Assembly (NCBI RefSeq): GCF_008369935.1
Contig: NZ_VTUZ01000053.1
Location: 1-61,823, forward strand
DNA from: Paraburkholderia panacisoli
Lineage (GTDB): Bacteria; Pseudomonadota; Gammaproteobacteria; Burkholderiales; Burkholderiaceae
DNA length: 61,823 nucleotides
Reading direction: 5' to 3'
Below the pieces are notes generated by a model. That model saw nothing but the letters and a program-made list of their open reading frames with translations, ran no database searches and had not been told where the DNA came from. Numbering within the stretch: the stretch's first letter is position 1; each line of letters begins with the position of its first letter. This document shows, piece by piece, positions 33,501-43,125 of this stretch. The position numbers and the translations under genes are program-made.

Positions 33501-34256
33501 ATGCCGAACATGCCAAATCACCCGACAGCAAAGCGTCCTACCCGTACGGCGCCAGTCTCCCCGGTTGCCGTTCCCGAAGAACGCGAGCCGCGCGGTGCGC
33601 GCCGCAAGCGCGAGACGCGCTCTCGCCTGCTCGACGCTGCCCTCAGGCTGATGGCTGAAAAGGGCATGGAGGGTGTAGCGATCAATGAAATCACCGAAGC
33701 CGCCGATGTCGGCTTTGGCTCGTTCTACAACCACTTCGAGTCGAAGGAAGCCATCTACGCGACGCTTGTGGACAACGTGTTCGAGGAATTCGCCGACATG
33801 CTCGATCGCCTCGCGGGGGGCCTGTCCGACCCCGCAGAAGTGATCGCCGTCTCGGTGCGTCATACCCTGATGCGAGCGCGGCGCGATCCCGTGTGGGCAC
33901 GCTTCCTGATACGCGAAGGGTTTTCGGCGGGCATGCTGAGCCGCGGGCTGGGTCAGCGGCTGCTGCGGGATATTGGCAATGGCATCGCCGCCAAGCGCTT
34001 TATGATTGCCGACCCCTTCATCGGCTTTCTTTCGGTGGGCGGCACCGTGCTCGCGGCCACCGCGGCCGAGCTGAATTTCGTCGCGCCGGATGCGCCGGCG
34101 GCGCAGTTGCTCGACGAACTTGGCTTCAGCGGAGAGCACTTCGCCGAGCGTACGGCAGCAACGCTTCTGCAAACACTCGGACTCAAGCGCGCCGAGGCGG
34201 AGAAGATTGCGGCACGTCCGCTGCCACTCGTCGAGGACACAATCGAAAGGGATTGA
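33501..34256 (+). CDS. TetR/AcrR-family transcriptional regulator (paralogue 1)
   Basis: 251 residues from the ATG at 33501; the ATG at 33480 would lie at the transcription start, and the paralogue at 44735 begins at the equivalent MP-PN sequence. A basic N-terminal tail (GARRKRETRSRLLDAALRLM) leads into the HTH: VAINEITEAADVGFGSFYNH and FESKEAIYATLV. The C-terminal ligand domain differs more from the paralogue than the HTH does, so both may read related operators but sense different compounds. It is divergent from the ring-cleavage operon and probably represses it, itself, or both. Confidence 0.9.
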   Translation: MPNMPNHPTAKRPTRTAPVSPVAVPEEREPRGARRKRETRSRLLDAALRLMAEKGMEGVAINEITEAADVGFGSFYNHFESKEAIYATLVDNVFEEFADMLDRLAGGLSDPAEVIAVSVRHTLMRARRDPVWARFLIREGFSAGMLSRGLGQRLLRDIGNGIAAKRFMIADPFIGFLSVGGTVLAATAAELNFVAPDAPAAQLLDELGFSGEHFAERTAATLLQTLGLKRAEAEKIAARPLPLVEDTIERD

Positions 34257-34300
34257 GATCAGACGACGGTGAAGGTCCCGCTTGGCTGTGCCGTTAACGG

Positions 34301-34329
34301 GGAGCGATGATGACTGATCATCCCGCTCC
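34301..34329 (+). terminator. Hairpin 3' of the first tetR gene
   Basis: GGAGCG-ATGAT pairs with ATCAT-CC-CGCTCC around GACTG, with a two-base bulge. It starts 45 bases after the TetR stop. No T-run follows, so termination is only likely, not certain. Confidence 0.4.
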
Positions 34330-34595
34330 CTGGCTGCCCATCGGATGTATGCCTGTTCACCAATGACGCATTGCATTCGCCAGTGGGCCAGATAGCCGTG
34401 CTTACGCCACCAGCAGGTTGCCAGTCATTCCGTGAACCGGGGGAACTCGCCGCGCTGACGCCGCGGCGGCGCGCGCCCGACGGCGTTTGACTGCCACAGC
34501 GTTTTCGGTGTCGAACGCCGGCGATTCTTCTGAAGACTTTGCTTCACATCTCTAGTTTTGCTACGCTTCGCCCCGCATTCGACCGAAAGAATTGT
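34330..34595. other. Convergent gap between tetR and pqiC
   Basis: Both neighbouring genes end here. No coding region was recognised and nothing else stood out. Confidence 0.5.
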
Positions 34596-35330
34596 TCAGC
34601 GTGCCGCGCCCGAAACTGGCGCACCGGTTCCGGCATCAGATCCACCCACCAGGGACGGGCACGACAACGGCGCCTTCCTCGTTGTGCCGGGAGTGGCAGC
34701 GATCCGAATCGGGTGCACTTTCGACGTCGTTGAAAATTCGCGGGCGCCCTCGGCAATCTGCGCAGCGATTCTTCCTATTGCGTGTCGATGGCCATCGACG
34801 ATCGCATCGTAGCCCGCCGCCACGGGCTGACTGACTATACTGTGGCAAGTTAACGTTTCCTGACTATTTGACGGGCGTACAGTCCATATGACGTCAATCA
34901 GCACGTGTGACCCTGGCCACGCCTCGAAACGCTGCACATCGACAGAAACGTCGTAGACCGCCAAATTGTCCGCGCGTGCCATTCCGTGAACATCAACCGC
35001 GCCCGACTGTCGGCTCAGCGCCGTGAGCATTGCATTGCGGATTTCGTCCGCCAGGGGCGAAGCCCAGCGATCGTCCTCCAGCACATTCACCTGGGTCGCG
35101 TTCGCCTGTACGACGAGCTGACTCCTCGCCACCGCGGCAGGCACCTTGACGGGGCGCATGTCGATCAGAATGGCGGGTCCTAACGTGCTATCTGCCGGGG
35201 TCGAACCGCCATCCGAGCCAAGCGTATAGAACCGGCTTGGCGGGGAGGCGCACGCTGCCAGAACGGCAAGACTGATTCCCGCGGCCGCACGAACGAATGC
35301 GCGCACCGAATTAAAATGGAACAACGTCAC
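34596..35330 (-). CDS. pqiC: PqiC-type outer-membrane lipoprotein
   Basis: 244 residues of the ABC-type transport auxiliary lipoprotein family. A lipobox LAVLAACASPP (Cys about residue 27) follows a signal helix; the mature part has SRFYTLGS, GPAILIDMRPVKVPAAVARS and WASPLADEIRNAM. It should be anchored to the outer membrane and cap the PqiB needle. The last 45 residues lack family features and run into Pro/Ala/Gly-rich sequence, perhaps a late frameshift. Its ATG overlaps the pqiB stop. Confidence 0.88.
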   Translation of the reverse strand: MTLFHFNSVRAFVRAAAGISLAVLAACASPPSRFYTLGSDGGSTPADSTLGPAILIDMRPVKVPAAVARSQLVVQANATQVNVLEDDRWASPLADEIRNAMLTALSRQSGAVDVHGMARADNLAVYDVSVDVQRFEAWPGSHVLIDVIWTVRPSNSQETLTCHSIVSQPVAAGYDAIVDGHRHAIGRIAAQIAEGAREFSTTSKVHPIRIAATPGTTRKAPLSCPSLVGGSDAGTGAPVSGAAR

Positions 35331-36922
35331 GGCCGGTCTCCTTTCTTGCCGAACAGAAGCGCTTGGGGATGACGTTCCAGATAGTCCGCGAGCGCATTGA
35401 GGGATTGCAGCGTACGGGTCAGTTCCTGCATCGCGTCCTGAGCGTCCGACTGCAGCGGCGACACCTGGCGAAGTGTCGCTTCAGCGGTACCGAAGGTCCG
35501 TTGCGCCGCTGCCAGCGTGTCGCGAGCCTGCGGAACGACCTCGGTATCCAGGTGCCCGAACAGCCTGTTGGCGTTTTCCAGTGCGCCATTCAGGTTGGCT
35601 CCAATCCTGTCGAACGGCACCTGGTTCAGTTTCCTGGCAATGTCCGCAATCTGAACCTGCAGTTCATCGAGCGTGTTGGGCACGGTCGGCAGTTCGATCG
35701 GGTTCTGGTGGACATCGACGGTTGCTCGGGGCGCCTTCGGAAACATGTCAAGTGCTACATACAGCTGCCCGGTCAGCAGGTTTCCGGTGCGCAACTGGCC
35801 GCGCAGCCCTTCCATGACGAGGTGTTGCAGCAACTCGTGCCCACCCTGCGTGTCCGGAGCGGGTAGCGCCTCGCTGGAGCGCCGGCTGAGCCGGTCTGGA
35901 TAAAGCGCCATGGATACCTTCATGCTGAAGCTCTTGCCCTTTTCGTTGTACTCGATGCCGATCTCCGTCACTTGCCCCAGCGCTATCCCGCGAAGGTCGA
36001 CGGGCGCTCCGACAGACAGCCCGCGCAGCGACTGGTTGAATCTCATCACCACATTGAGCGGCAGGCCGTCGGGCTCGCGCATTGCGTCCGACTCGTCCGC
36101 TGCGAGCCGAAACACCGCCTTGTCAGCAGCCTGTTGTCCGGCTTCCTGGCCTGGCGGAGACTGAAACGCCAGACCTCCAACCACCACCGTCGCCAGCGAT
36201 TGTGTATTGAGCTTCAGTCCATTCGAGTCGAGACGAAGGTCAACGCCGCTCGCATGCCACCACCGTGTATTCGTCCCGACGTACTGATCGAACGGGGCGT
36301 TGACGAAGACATTGATGACCACGCCCGAGCCGTGTGGATCGAGGGAAAAGCCCACTACCTGGCCCACCTGAACACGACGGTAAAAGACGGGAGCGCCGAT
36401 ATCGATCGAGCCTAGCGAGGCTCCTCTCAGCGAGTACTGATGCCCTGGCTGGCCGCTCGTGACGATCGGAGGATTATCGAGGCCGACAAATCCGGTCTGC
36501 CTCTCTGTCGATCGGCCAATGTCAACTCCGATGTATGCGCCAGAGAGCAACGTACCGAGCCCCGAGATGCCGTTAGCACCCACTCGCGGGCGAACGACCC
36601 AGAAGCGCGTGCCTCGGGTGGCGAATTTTTCGGCCTCCCTGGTGAGTTGCACATTGACGATGACATGACGGAGATCCTTTGACAGCGTGATCGTCTCTAC
36701 CGAGCCGATTTCTACGTCCTTGTATTTGACCTTTGTTTTGCCCGCCTCCACTCCCTCTGCGTTCGTGAGCGTGACGGTGACCGTCGGTCCTTTTTCGCTA
36801 ATGGATTTGACTACCAGTACGACGCCAATCAGCGCTGAGATCAGCGGCACTAGCCAGATCAGGGAAGGAAGCCAACGTTTTCGCGGCTTGAGTTCAGGAT
36901 CGGGGGGATTAAGAAGATGCAT
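35327..36922 (-). CDS. pqiB: PqiB, MCE-domain intermembrane transport protein
   Basis: 531 residues. One N-terminal membrane helix (SLIWLVPLISALIGVVLVVK, about residues 19-38) is followed by three MCE domains, each beginning with a TV-VTLTNAEGVEAGKTKVKY, QYSLRGASLGSIDIGAPVFY or LSVGAPVDLRGIALGQVTEI type sequence. A C-terminal coiled coil then builds the periplasm-spanning tube. This family moves lipids between membranes and protects against envelope stress. It overlaps pqiC and follows pqiA with a gap of 88 bases. Confidence 0.93.
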   Translation of the reverse strand: MHLLNPPDPELKPRKRWLPSLIWLVPLISALIGVVLVVKSISEKGPTVTVTLTNAEGVEAGKTKVKYKDVEIGSVETITLSKDLRHVIVNVQLTREAEKFATRGTRFWVVRPRVGANGISGLGTLLSGAYIGVDIGRSTERQTGFVGLDNPPIVTSGQPGHQYSLRGASLGSIDIGAPVFYRRVQVGQVVGFSLDPHGSGVVINVFVNAPFDQYVGTNTRWWHASGVDLRLDSNGLKLNTQSLATVVVGGLAFQSPPGQEAGQQAADKAVFRLAADESDAMREPDGLPLNVVMRFNQSLRGLSVGAPVDLRGIALGQVTEIGIEYNEKGKSFSMKVSMALYPDRLSRRSSEALPAPDTQGGHELLQHLVMEGLRGQLRTGNLLTGQLYVALDMFPKAPRATVDVHQNPIELPTVPNTLDELQVQIADIARKLNQVPFDRIGANLNGALENANRLFGHLDTEVVPQARDTLAAAQRTFGTAEATLRQVSPLQSDAQDAMQELTRTLQSLNALADYLERHPQALLFGKKGDRP

Positions 36923-37010
36923 CGCTCGGAGACTATTCCACAGGTTTCGGGTTATTGAAGGCCTTGACGGCGCAAAGTGCTTTCATTTGTCATCCTGAAG
37001 GACGCGCTGT

Positions 37011-38327
37011 TCAAAAGCGGACGTTGTCCCAGATCAGCCGCGGATCGAACTGATGCGACGCGAGCATGGTAAGGATCACGACCGCTCCGAACGCGAGCGC
37101 GCCCGGCCCCGCAGTGATGACGGCAAACGAGCCAAAGTGCACCAGCGTGACCGTCAGTGCTACAACGAAGACATCGAGCATGGACCAACGGCCAACGCGC
37201 TCGACGAGCCGGTGAAGCCTTGCGCGTTCGCGCGGCTGCCAGGCAGAACTTCGGCGAACAGCCGCTGTCTGCAGCGTGAGAGCGGCGAGTTTTAGCATCG
37301 GCACCACGACACTGGCTACGAAGACGACGACAGCTAACGGCCAGTCTCCAGACGTCCAGAAATACGCGACACCACCAAGGATGGTGTCGTCCTCTGAACG
37401 GCCAAGTGACGAGGCGTGCATGATTGGCAAGAGATTCGCTGGAACGTAGGCAAGCGCGGCAGCGAGAAGCAGACTGAAAGTGCGAGTCACGCTATCCGGA
37501 TGGCGTTCGTGCAGCACGGATTCGCATCGTGGGCAGTGCTGATGTGGCTGATGCCTGATACGCTTCTGGACAAGGCCGCACGTATGACATGCGATAAGTC
37601 CGGCGCGTTGTGCCGTGGTATGAGCCGTTGACCTGCTTTTCCGGGCACCCGGCACCCGGCTCAACACAGCGCGCCTGTGACTGACTCTCGCCCAACGAAC
37701 ACCGCCCGCTCGACGAAGCTTCATTTCATCGCGAATTTCCCAGAGCCCGCTCGGGTCGAACGCGGCGAGGACGCCCAGCATCAAGGTCAAAGCACCAAAT
37801 GCGAACAGCCCAGGACCAGGAACCACCTGGGCGATGCTCACCATTTTCACGATCGTAACGAGCACGCCCAGCATGAACACCTCGACCATGCCCCAGGGCC
37901 GAACGAGTTGCACGAGGCGGAGCATCCAGTTGAAGTGAGGCGGAAGCCTGCCTGTGCGAACCGCAACCAGCACATAGAGAAAGGCCAGGAGTTCAATCAG
38001 CGGGACCAGTATGGACGAGCAGAACACCATCATTGCGACGAGGCGCATGTCGCCTGTCCACAAGGATCGCACTGCGCCGAAGAGTGTGGCCTCGGACACC
38101 ATTCCGTTAGCCTTGAGATCTATTACGGGGAAAGCCTGTGCGATAAAAAAGGTAATCAACGCCGCAACGTTCACCGCGCAAATCCAGTCGAGCGGCAGGC
38201 CGGCGTCGCGTTTTCCTTTCAGGCTCGCGCCACAGCGCGAACAACACGCAACCTGCCCTCTCACTCGCGAAGGCTTGCGAAACAGCAAATCGCATTCGCG
38301 GCAGGCAATCAGGTTCTGATATTCCAT
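37011..38327 (-). CDS. pqiA: PqiA integral membrane protein
   Basis: About 438 residues from the ATG at 38327; a TTG at 38342 is possible. It has two tandem PqiA halves, each with a zinc-ribbon-like pair (CRECDLLFRKP with CCSRCGASL; CHTCGLVQKR with CPRCESVLHE) and about four membrane helices (LITFFIAQAFPVIDLKANGM; YVPANLLPIMHASSLGRS). It is the inner-membrane partner of PqiB. A basic linker (about residues 205-245) joins the halves. The operon order pqiABC is the usual one. Confidence 0.92.
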   Translation of the reverse strand: MEYQNLIACRECDLLFRKPSRVRGQVACCSRCGASLKGKRDAGLPLDWICAVNVAALITFFIAQAFPVIDLKANGMVSEATLFGAVRSLWTGDMRLVAMMVFCSSILVPLIELLAFLYVLVAVRTGRLPPHFNWMLRLVQLVRPWGMVEVFMLGVLVTIVKMVSIAQVVPGPGLFAFGALTLMLGVLAAFDPSGLWEIRDEMKLRRAGGVRWARVSHRRAVLSRVPGARKSRSTAHTTAQRAGLIACHTCGLVQKRIRHQPHQHCPRCESVLHERHPDSVTRTFSLLLAAALAYVPANLLPIMHASSLGRSEDDTILGGVAYFWTSGDWPLAVVVFVASVVVPMLKLAALTLQTAAVRRSSAWQPRERARLHRLVERVGRWSMLDVFVVALTVTLVHFGSFAVITAGPGALAFGAVVILTMLASHQFDPRLIWDNVRF

Positions 38328-38485
38328 ACTGGGAACCGCCAAAGGTGAAGTTCCGGTGCCATTGGCCGCAGGCGAAACGCCGGATCAATCCGGTATATCG
38401 TTGCTGTCCGGCTTTTCGAACAAACGATCAGAGAGAGAGCGTCCCGATTCGCCGGGTCGCTCAATCGGGACTCATCGACGCGCGA

Positions 38486-39949
38486 TCATTCTCTTAACGT
38501 TGCTTGCGGCTGACCGGGCGGCAGTTCGCCCATCGACTGGAACAGTGCTGCGGTATCGCTCATGCGCTGGCTTCCGGCGCGGACGGCGCCAAGCTGTGCA
38601 TTGAGAAACCGCTCCTCGCTCGCATGCTGGGCCGTTGAAGGCAGGGAACCCAGGCGGGCGCGCGACGCCGTTTCGTCGAATGCCGTACGAGCTGCCTGTG
38701 TCGCTCTTTCAGTAGATGCCAGTGTCTGTGCGTCGTTATCCAGTGCGGCCAGCGAATTGGCGACATCCTGGAATGCTGACAGAACCGCCGATTTATAGTG
38801 CAGAACCGCCGCATCGTAGGTATCGATCGAGGCTCTGCGTTGCGCGAACAACGCCCCGCCGTGGAAGAGCGGCTGGGACAGGCTCGCACCGATCGCCCAG
38901 AGGCCGCCCGCGCCTGAGAGCACCGCAGGCCAGCTAAAGCCGCCACGGCCCATCGAGCCCGTCAGTGACAGGCTCGGAAAGAGTTGCGCGGTTGCAGCCC
39001 CAACGTCGGCCGCGGCGGCCTTCACTGCGGCGTCGGCTGCCTGAATGTCGGGACGCGAACGCAGCAGATCCGACGGCACAACCACGGGCACATGCTCGGG
39101 CAACACCAGGCTGTCGAGGTCCGGAACGGTCGGTGCGTTATCGGGCGTCCGGCCCATCAGTACCGCCAGCGCGTGGACCGCTAACGCACGTTGCTGGCGC
39201 ATGGCCGGAAGACTCGCCGCGATCGAATCTGCATCCTGCGTCGAGTTGAGCGCCTGCACATGCGAAATGGACCCGAGTGCGTATCGTTGCTGATCCTCGT
39301 TTGCAGTTTCGCTCGCCACTGCGACGAGCCGTTCGGTGAGCGCGATCTGGCGATCGAGCGCCGCCACACTGATCGCCGTGCCGACGATGTTTGCCGCGAG
39401 GGCGCGCCGGGCCGCTTCCAGTTCGTATGCCTGCACGTTTACGCGTGCGGCGCTCGCCGAGTTTGCGTAACGCGTCTGGCCGAAGAAGTCGAATGTATAG
39501 TGCGCCTGAATCTGCCCGGCGAAAAAGTTGTACTGCACCTCCTGAGGGCCGAGCCCCGGCACGACGGGTGAACGCGCGCGCTCGACCTGGGCGACACCGT
39601 CGACTGACGGCAGCGTGGATGAGCCGACCTGCGCGCGCAGTTCCTCTTGCGCGGCCGCCAGCGTTCGCTGCGCACCTGCCAGCGTCGGGCTGTTGCGCAG
39701 GCCTTCGTCGACGAGGGCATCGAGCGCGTCGGACCGGTAAAGCCGCCACCATTGCGGCACCGATGTGGCGCCGAGATCGAACTGCTGCGCAATACCGCCC
39801 GCGGCAACAGTCTTCGAGGGCTGCGCCTGCGCTCCGTAGTGCTCGGGCGAAGGCATCGCCGGCGGTTCGCCGCTGGGGCCGAAGGAGCAGGCCGCCAGCG
39901 CGAGCGCCGTAGCCACGGCGAGAACGGATGTCTTATAGGCAAGCTTCAT
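38486..39949 (-). CDS. Outer-membrane factor of RND efflux pump (NodT/OprM family)
   Basis: 487 residues. A lipobox (ALALAACSFGPSG) shows an acylated N-terminus. The TolC-like repeat architecture has two helical barrels; visible pieces are WWRLYRSDALDALVDEGLRN, RSPVVPGLGPQEVQYNFFAG, LRSRPDIQAADAAVKAAAAD and LFPSLSLTGSMGRGG. It forms the exit duct of the pump encoded by the two upstream genes and starts 2 bases after the RND stop. Substrates unknown. Confidence 0.93.
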   Translation of the reverse strand: MKLAYKTSVLAVATALALAACSFGPSGEPPAMPSPEHYGAQAQPSKTVAAGGIAQQFDLGATSVPQWWRLYRSDALDALVDEGLRNSPTLAGAQRTLAAAQEELRAQVGSSTLPSVDGVAQVERARSPVVPGLGPQEVQYNFFAGQIQAHYTFDFFGQTRYANSASAARVNVQAYELEAARRALAANIVGTAISVAALDRQIALTERLVAVASETANEDQQRYALGSISHVQALNSTQDADSIAASLPAMRQQRALAVHALAVLMGRTPDNAPTVPDLDSLVLPEHVPVVVPSDLLRSRPDIQAADAAVKAAAADVGAATAQLFPSLSLTGSMGRGGFSWPAVLSGAGGLWAIGASLSQPLFHGGALFAQRRASIDTYDAAVLHYKSAVLSAFQDVANSLAALDNDAQTLASTERATQAARTAFDETASRARLGSLPSTAQHASEERFLNAQLGAVRAGSQRMSDTAALFQSMGELPPGQPQATLRE

Positions 39950-39951
39950 GA

Positions 39952-42900
39952 TCAGATCTCCGTATGCTCGACGACAACCGGTTGCATCCCGCGCTCATCG
40001 CGCCGGATCCTGAAGCACGTCGCATAGAGCGCCGGCAGGAAGAAAATGGTCAGTGCCGTGGCGATCGTGATACCACCCATCAGCGCGGTCGCCATGGGCC
40101 CGAAGAACGCTGAACGCAGGAGCGGAATCAAGGCGAGCACGGCGGCGGCGGCCGTCAGCATGATCGGCCTGAAGCGCCTTACGGTTGCGCCGATGATCGC
40201 CTCGAAGCGCGCGTGCCCCGCCGCGATGTCCTGGTCGATCTGGTCGACCAGAATCACGGAGTTGCGCATGATGATGCCGAACATGGCAATCACGCCGAGC
40301 AACGCGACGAAACCAAAGGGCTTGCCGAACAGCAGCAGCGCGGCCACGACGCCGATCAGCCCGAGCGGCGCTGTCAGCACGACGATAAACGTCCGCAGGA
40401 AGCTCTTCAGCTGGATCATGAGCAGCGTCAGCACGGCGATGATCATGAGCGGCATCTCGGCGTTGATCGAGGTCTGGCCTTTCGCGCTTTCTTCGACCGA
40501 GCCGCCCACCTCGATCCGATAGCCGACCGGCAGCGTGGCTTTTTGCTCCGCGAGCGCGTGCTCGATATCGCGGGTCACGTCGATGCCCTGCGCGTTGCCC
40601 CGAATGTCGGCCTGCACGGTGATCGTCGGCTGACGGTCGCGCTGCCAGATCACGCCGTACTCGAGCGTGTTCCGAACATGTCCGAGGGACCCGAGCGGAA
40701 CCGGCCCGTTCGGTGTCGGAATCGCGAGGCTCGTGAGCTGGGCAGGATCGACGCGCTCGCTCTTGGGCGCACGCAGATCGACGTTGATCAGCCTGTCGCG
40801 CTCACGGAACTGCGTGACCGTGTAGCCAGAAAGGGTCATGGCCAGGAAGTTCGATACGTCCTCCGACGACACGCCGAGCTGGCGCGCCCTGTTCTGATCG
40901 ATCTCGAACGAGATCGATCGTTCCGCCGGCTCGTCCCAGTCGAACTGGACATCGCGCGTGCGGGAATCGGCACGGACCGCCCCGGCGACCTTTTCTGCAA
41001 TTGAGCGCACGGTCGCAATATCGCTGCCGCTCACCCGGAACTTGATCGGGAATCCCACGGGCGGCCCATTCTCGAGCCGCGCCACACGCGTGCGCACGCC
41101 GGAGAACTCTCTTCCGAGCTTGGCATCGAGCCAGTGCATCATCTCGTCGCGGTTTTCGACGCTTTTGGCTGTGATCACGAACTGTGCGAAGTTAGGCTGC
41201 TGAAGCTGCTGGTCGAGCGGCAGGTAAAAGCGCGGTGCGCCGGTGCCCACAAAGTCCACGAAGTGCTCGATCCCGGGCTGGCCGTCGAGCGCCTTTTCCA
41301 GGCGCTTCGCTTCACGCAGGGTCGCCTCGAACGAAGCGCCTTCTGGCAGCCGCAGGTCCACGAGCAGCTCTGGCCGTTCCGAGTTGGGGAAGAACTGTTG
41401 CGGCACGCGCGTGAAGGCCGCCATCGCGATGGCGAACAGCACGGCAGTGACGCCGAGCACGGCCCAGCGACGCTCGATACACCACGAGACCCAATCCGAA
41501 AGGCGCCGGTAGAAGCCGGTGTTGTAAACGTCGTGCTCGTGATGGTGCCCGCCACTCTCGTGACTCTTGCGCTCGGGCAGCATGTGATAGCCCAGCAACG
41601 GGACCAGCACGACGGCCGCGAACCACGAAACGATCAGCGCAATGGCCGATACTTCGAAGATCGAGCGCGTGTATTCGCCCGTGCTCGATTTCGCGAGCGC
41701 GATCGGCAGGAAACCCGATACCGTCACGAGCGTGCCCGTCAGCATCGGGAATGCCGTGCTCGAGTAAGCAAAGGCCGCCGCGCGCATGCGACTCCACCCC
41801 TGCTCGAGCTTCACGGCCATCGTTTCGACGGCGATGATCGCGTCGTCGACGAGCAGCCCCAGCGCGAGCACGAGCGTGCCAAGGGAGACCTGGTCCAGCC
41901 CGATATTGAACACATGCATGCACAGCGCTGTCACGGCGAGGACGATCGGAATCGAGATCACGACGACCATGCCGGTGCGCAGGCCGAGCGAAACGAGGCT
42001 CACGACCAGCACGATCGCGACCGCTTCGCCGACTGACCTGACGAACTCGTCCACGGAATGCTTGACCGCGTGAGGCATGCTCGAAACGGGAGCCAGCTTG
42101 AGTCCCGCCGGCAGGCTCGCCTGGAGTTCAGCGGTTTTCGCGTCGAGCGCCTTGCCCAGGCTGATCACGTCACCGCCCTTTTGCATCGTCAGGCCGATCC
42201 CGAGCACCGCCTGCCCCCCGACGCGCATCTGGGTGACGGGCGGATCGTCGTAGCCGCGCGTGATCTTCGCGATGTCACCGAGCCGGAACGTGCGTCTGTT
42301 TACGGTGATGAGCGTGTCGGCGAGCGCCTGCACGTCCTTGAACGCGCCGCTCGGTCGCACGAACACCCGGTCGTCCGCTGTCGTAATGGTGCCGACCGGC
42401 GCAACGGTATTTTGTGCGTCGATTGCCTGGGCGAGCTGCTGCGGTGTGATAGAGAGCCCCGTCAGCTCTGCATTCGATATCTCGACAAAGATGTGCTGAT
42501 CCGGATCGCCCAGGTAGTCGACCTTGGCGACGCCGGGCACGCGCAGCAGGACCGTGCGCAACTGGTCCGCGTAGTCGTGCATTTGCGCCGGCGTAAAACC
42601 GTCGCCTTCGAGCGCATAGATGTTCGTGTAGACGTCACCGAACTCGTCGTTGAAAAACGGTCCGACCGTCCCCCTGGGCAGCGTCGCGGCGATGTCGCCC
42701 ACTTTCTTGCGCACCTGGTACCAGGTCTCGGGGACCTCCTTGACCGGGGCCGAGTCCTTCATGGCGAAGAAGATCATCGACTCGCCGGGCCGCGAGTAAC
42801 TCTTGATGTTGTCGACGTACGGCGCCGCCTGCAACTGACGGCCGATCCGGTCCGTGATCTGCTCCTGCACCTCGCGGGCGGTCGCGCCCGGCCAGTAAGT

Positions 42901-43125
42901 CTTGACCACCATGGTCCGGAACGTGAATGGCGGGTCCTCCGACTGCGCAAGCTGCGTATACCCGATCACGCCGAACAGGGTTGCAAGCCCGATCAGAAAG
43001 ATCACGAGTTGCTGATGGCGCAACGCCCACGCGGAGAGATTGAAGCCGCCGTCGCCATGTGCCTCGGCGCCGGACGGGGTGACGGGCGCGCCGTCACGCG
43101 CGGTTTCACGATCGCGTGCGTTCAT
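39952..43125 (-). CDS. RND-family inner-membrane efflux permease
   Basis: 1057 residues of the hydrophobe/amphiphile (HAE-1-like) RND family. It has twelve expected membrane helices with two large periplasmic loops after TM1 and TM7. Notable segments: LATLFGVIGYTQLAQSEDPP, YWPGATAREVQEQITDRI, TM4 with LGLLVDDAIIAVETMAVKLE (proton-relay Asp pair region) and a C-terminal FFLPALYATCFRIRRDE. It uses the proton gradient to export small molecules through the partner proteins. The start overlaps the adaptor stop (ATGA). Confidence 0.94.
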   Translation of the reverse strand: MNARDRETARDGAPVTPSGAEAHGDGGFNLSAWALRHQQLVIFLIGLATLFGVIGYTQLAQSEDPPFTFRTMVVKTYWPGATAREVQEQITDRIGRQLQAAPYVDNIKSYSRPGESMIFFAMKDSAPVKEVPETWYQVRKKVGDIAATLPRGTVGPFFNDEFGDVYTNIYALEGDGFTPAQMHDYADQLRTVLLRVPGVAKVDYLGDPDQHIFVEISNAELTGLSITPQQLAQAIDAQNTVAPVGTITTADDRVFVRPSGAFKDVQALADTLITVNRRTFRLGDIAKITRGYDDPPVTQMRVGGQAVLGIGLTMQKGGDVISLGKALDAKTAELQASLPAGLKLAPVSSMPHAVKHSVDEFVRSVGEAVAIVLVVSLVSLGLRTGMVVVISIPIVLAVTALCMHVFNIGLDQVSLGTLVLALGLLVDDAIIAVETMAVKLEQGWSRMRAAAFAYSSTAFPMLTGTLVTVSGFLPIALAKSSTGEYTRSIFEVSAIALIVSWFAAVVLVPLLGYHMLPERKSHESGGHHHEHDVYNTGFYRRLSDWVSWCIERRWAVLGVTAVLFAIAMAAFTRVPQQFFPNSERPELLVDLRLPEGASFEATLREAKRLEKALDGQPGIEHFVDFVGTGAPRFYLPLDQQLQQPNFAQFVITAKSVENRDEMMHWLDAKLGREFSGVRTRVARLENGPPVGFPIKFRVSGSDIATVRSIAEKVAGAVRADSRTRDVQFDWDEPAERSISFEIDQNRARQLGVSSEDVSNFLAMTLSGYTVTQFRERDRLINVDLRAPKSERVDPAQLTSLAIPTPNGPVPLGSLGHVRNTLEYGVIWQRDRQPTITVQADIRGNAQGIDVTRDIEHALAEQKATLPVGYRIEVGGSVEESAKGQTSINAEMPLMIIAVLTLLMIQLKSFLRTFIVVLTAPLGLIGVVAALLLFGKPFGFVALLGVIAMFGIIMRNSVILVDQIDQDIAAGHARFEAIIGATVRRFRPIMLTAAAAVLALIPLLRSAFFGPMATALMGGITIATALTIFFLPALYATCFRIRRDERGMQPVVVEHTEI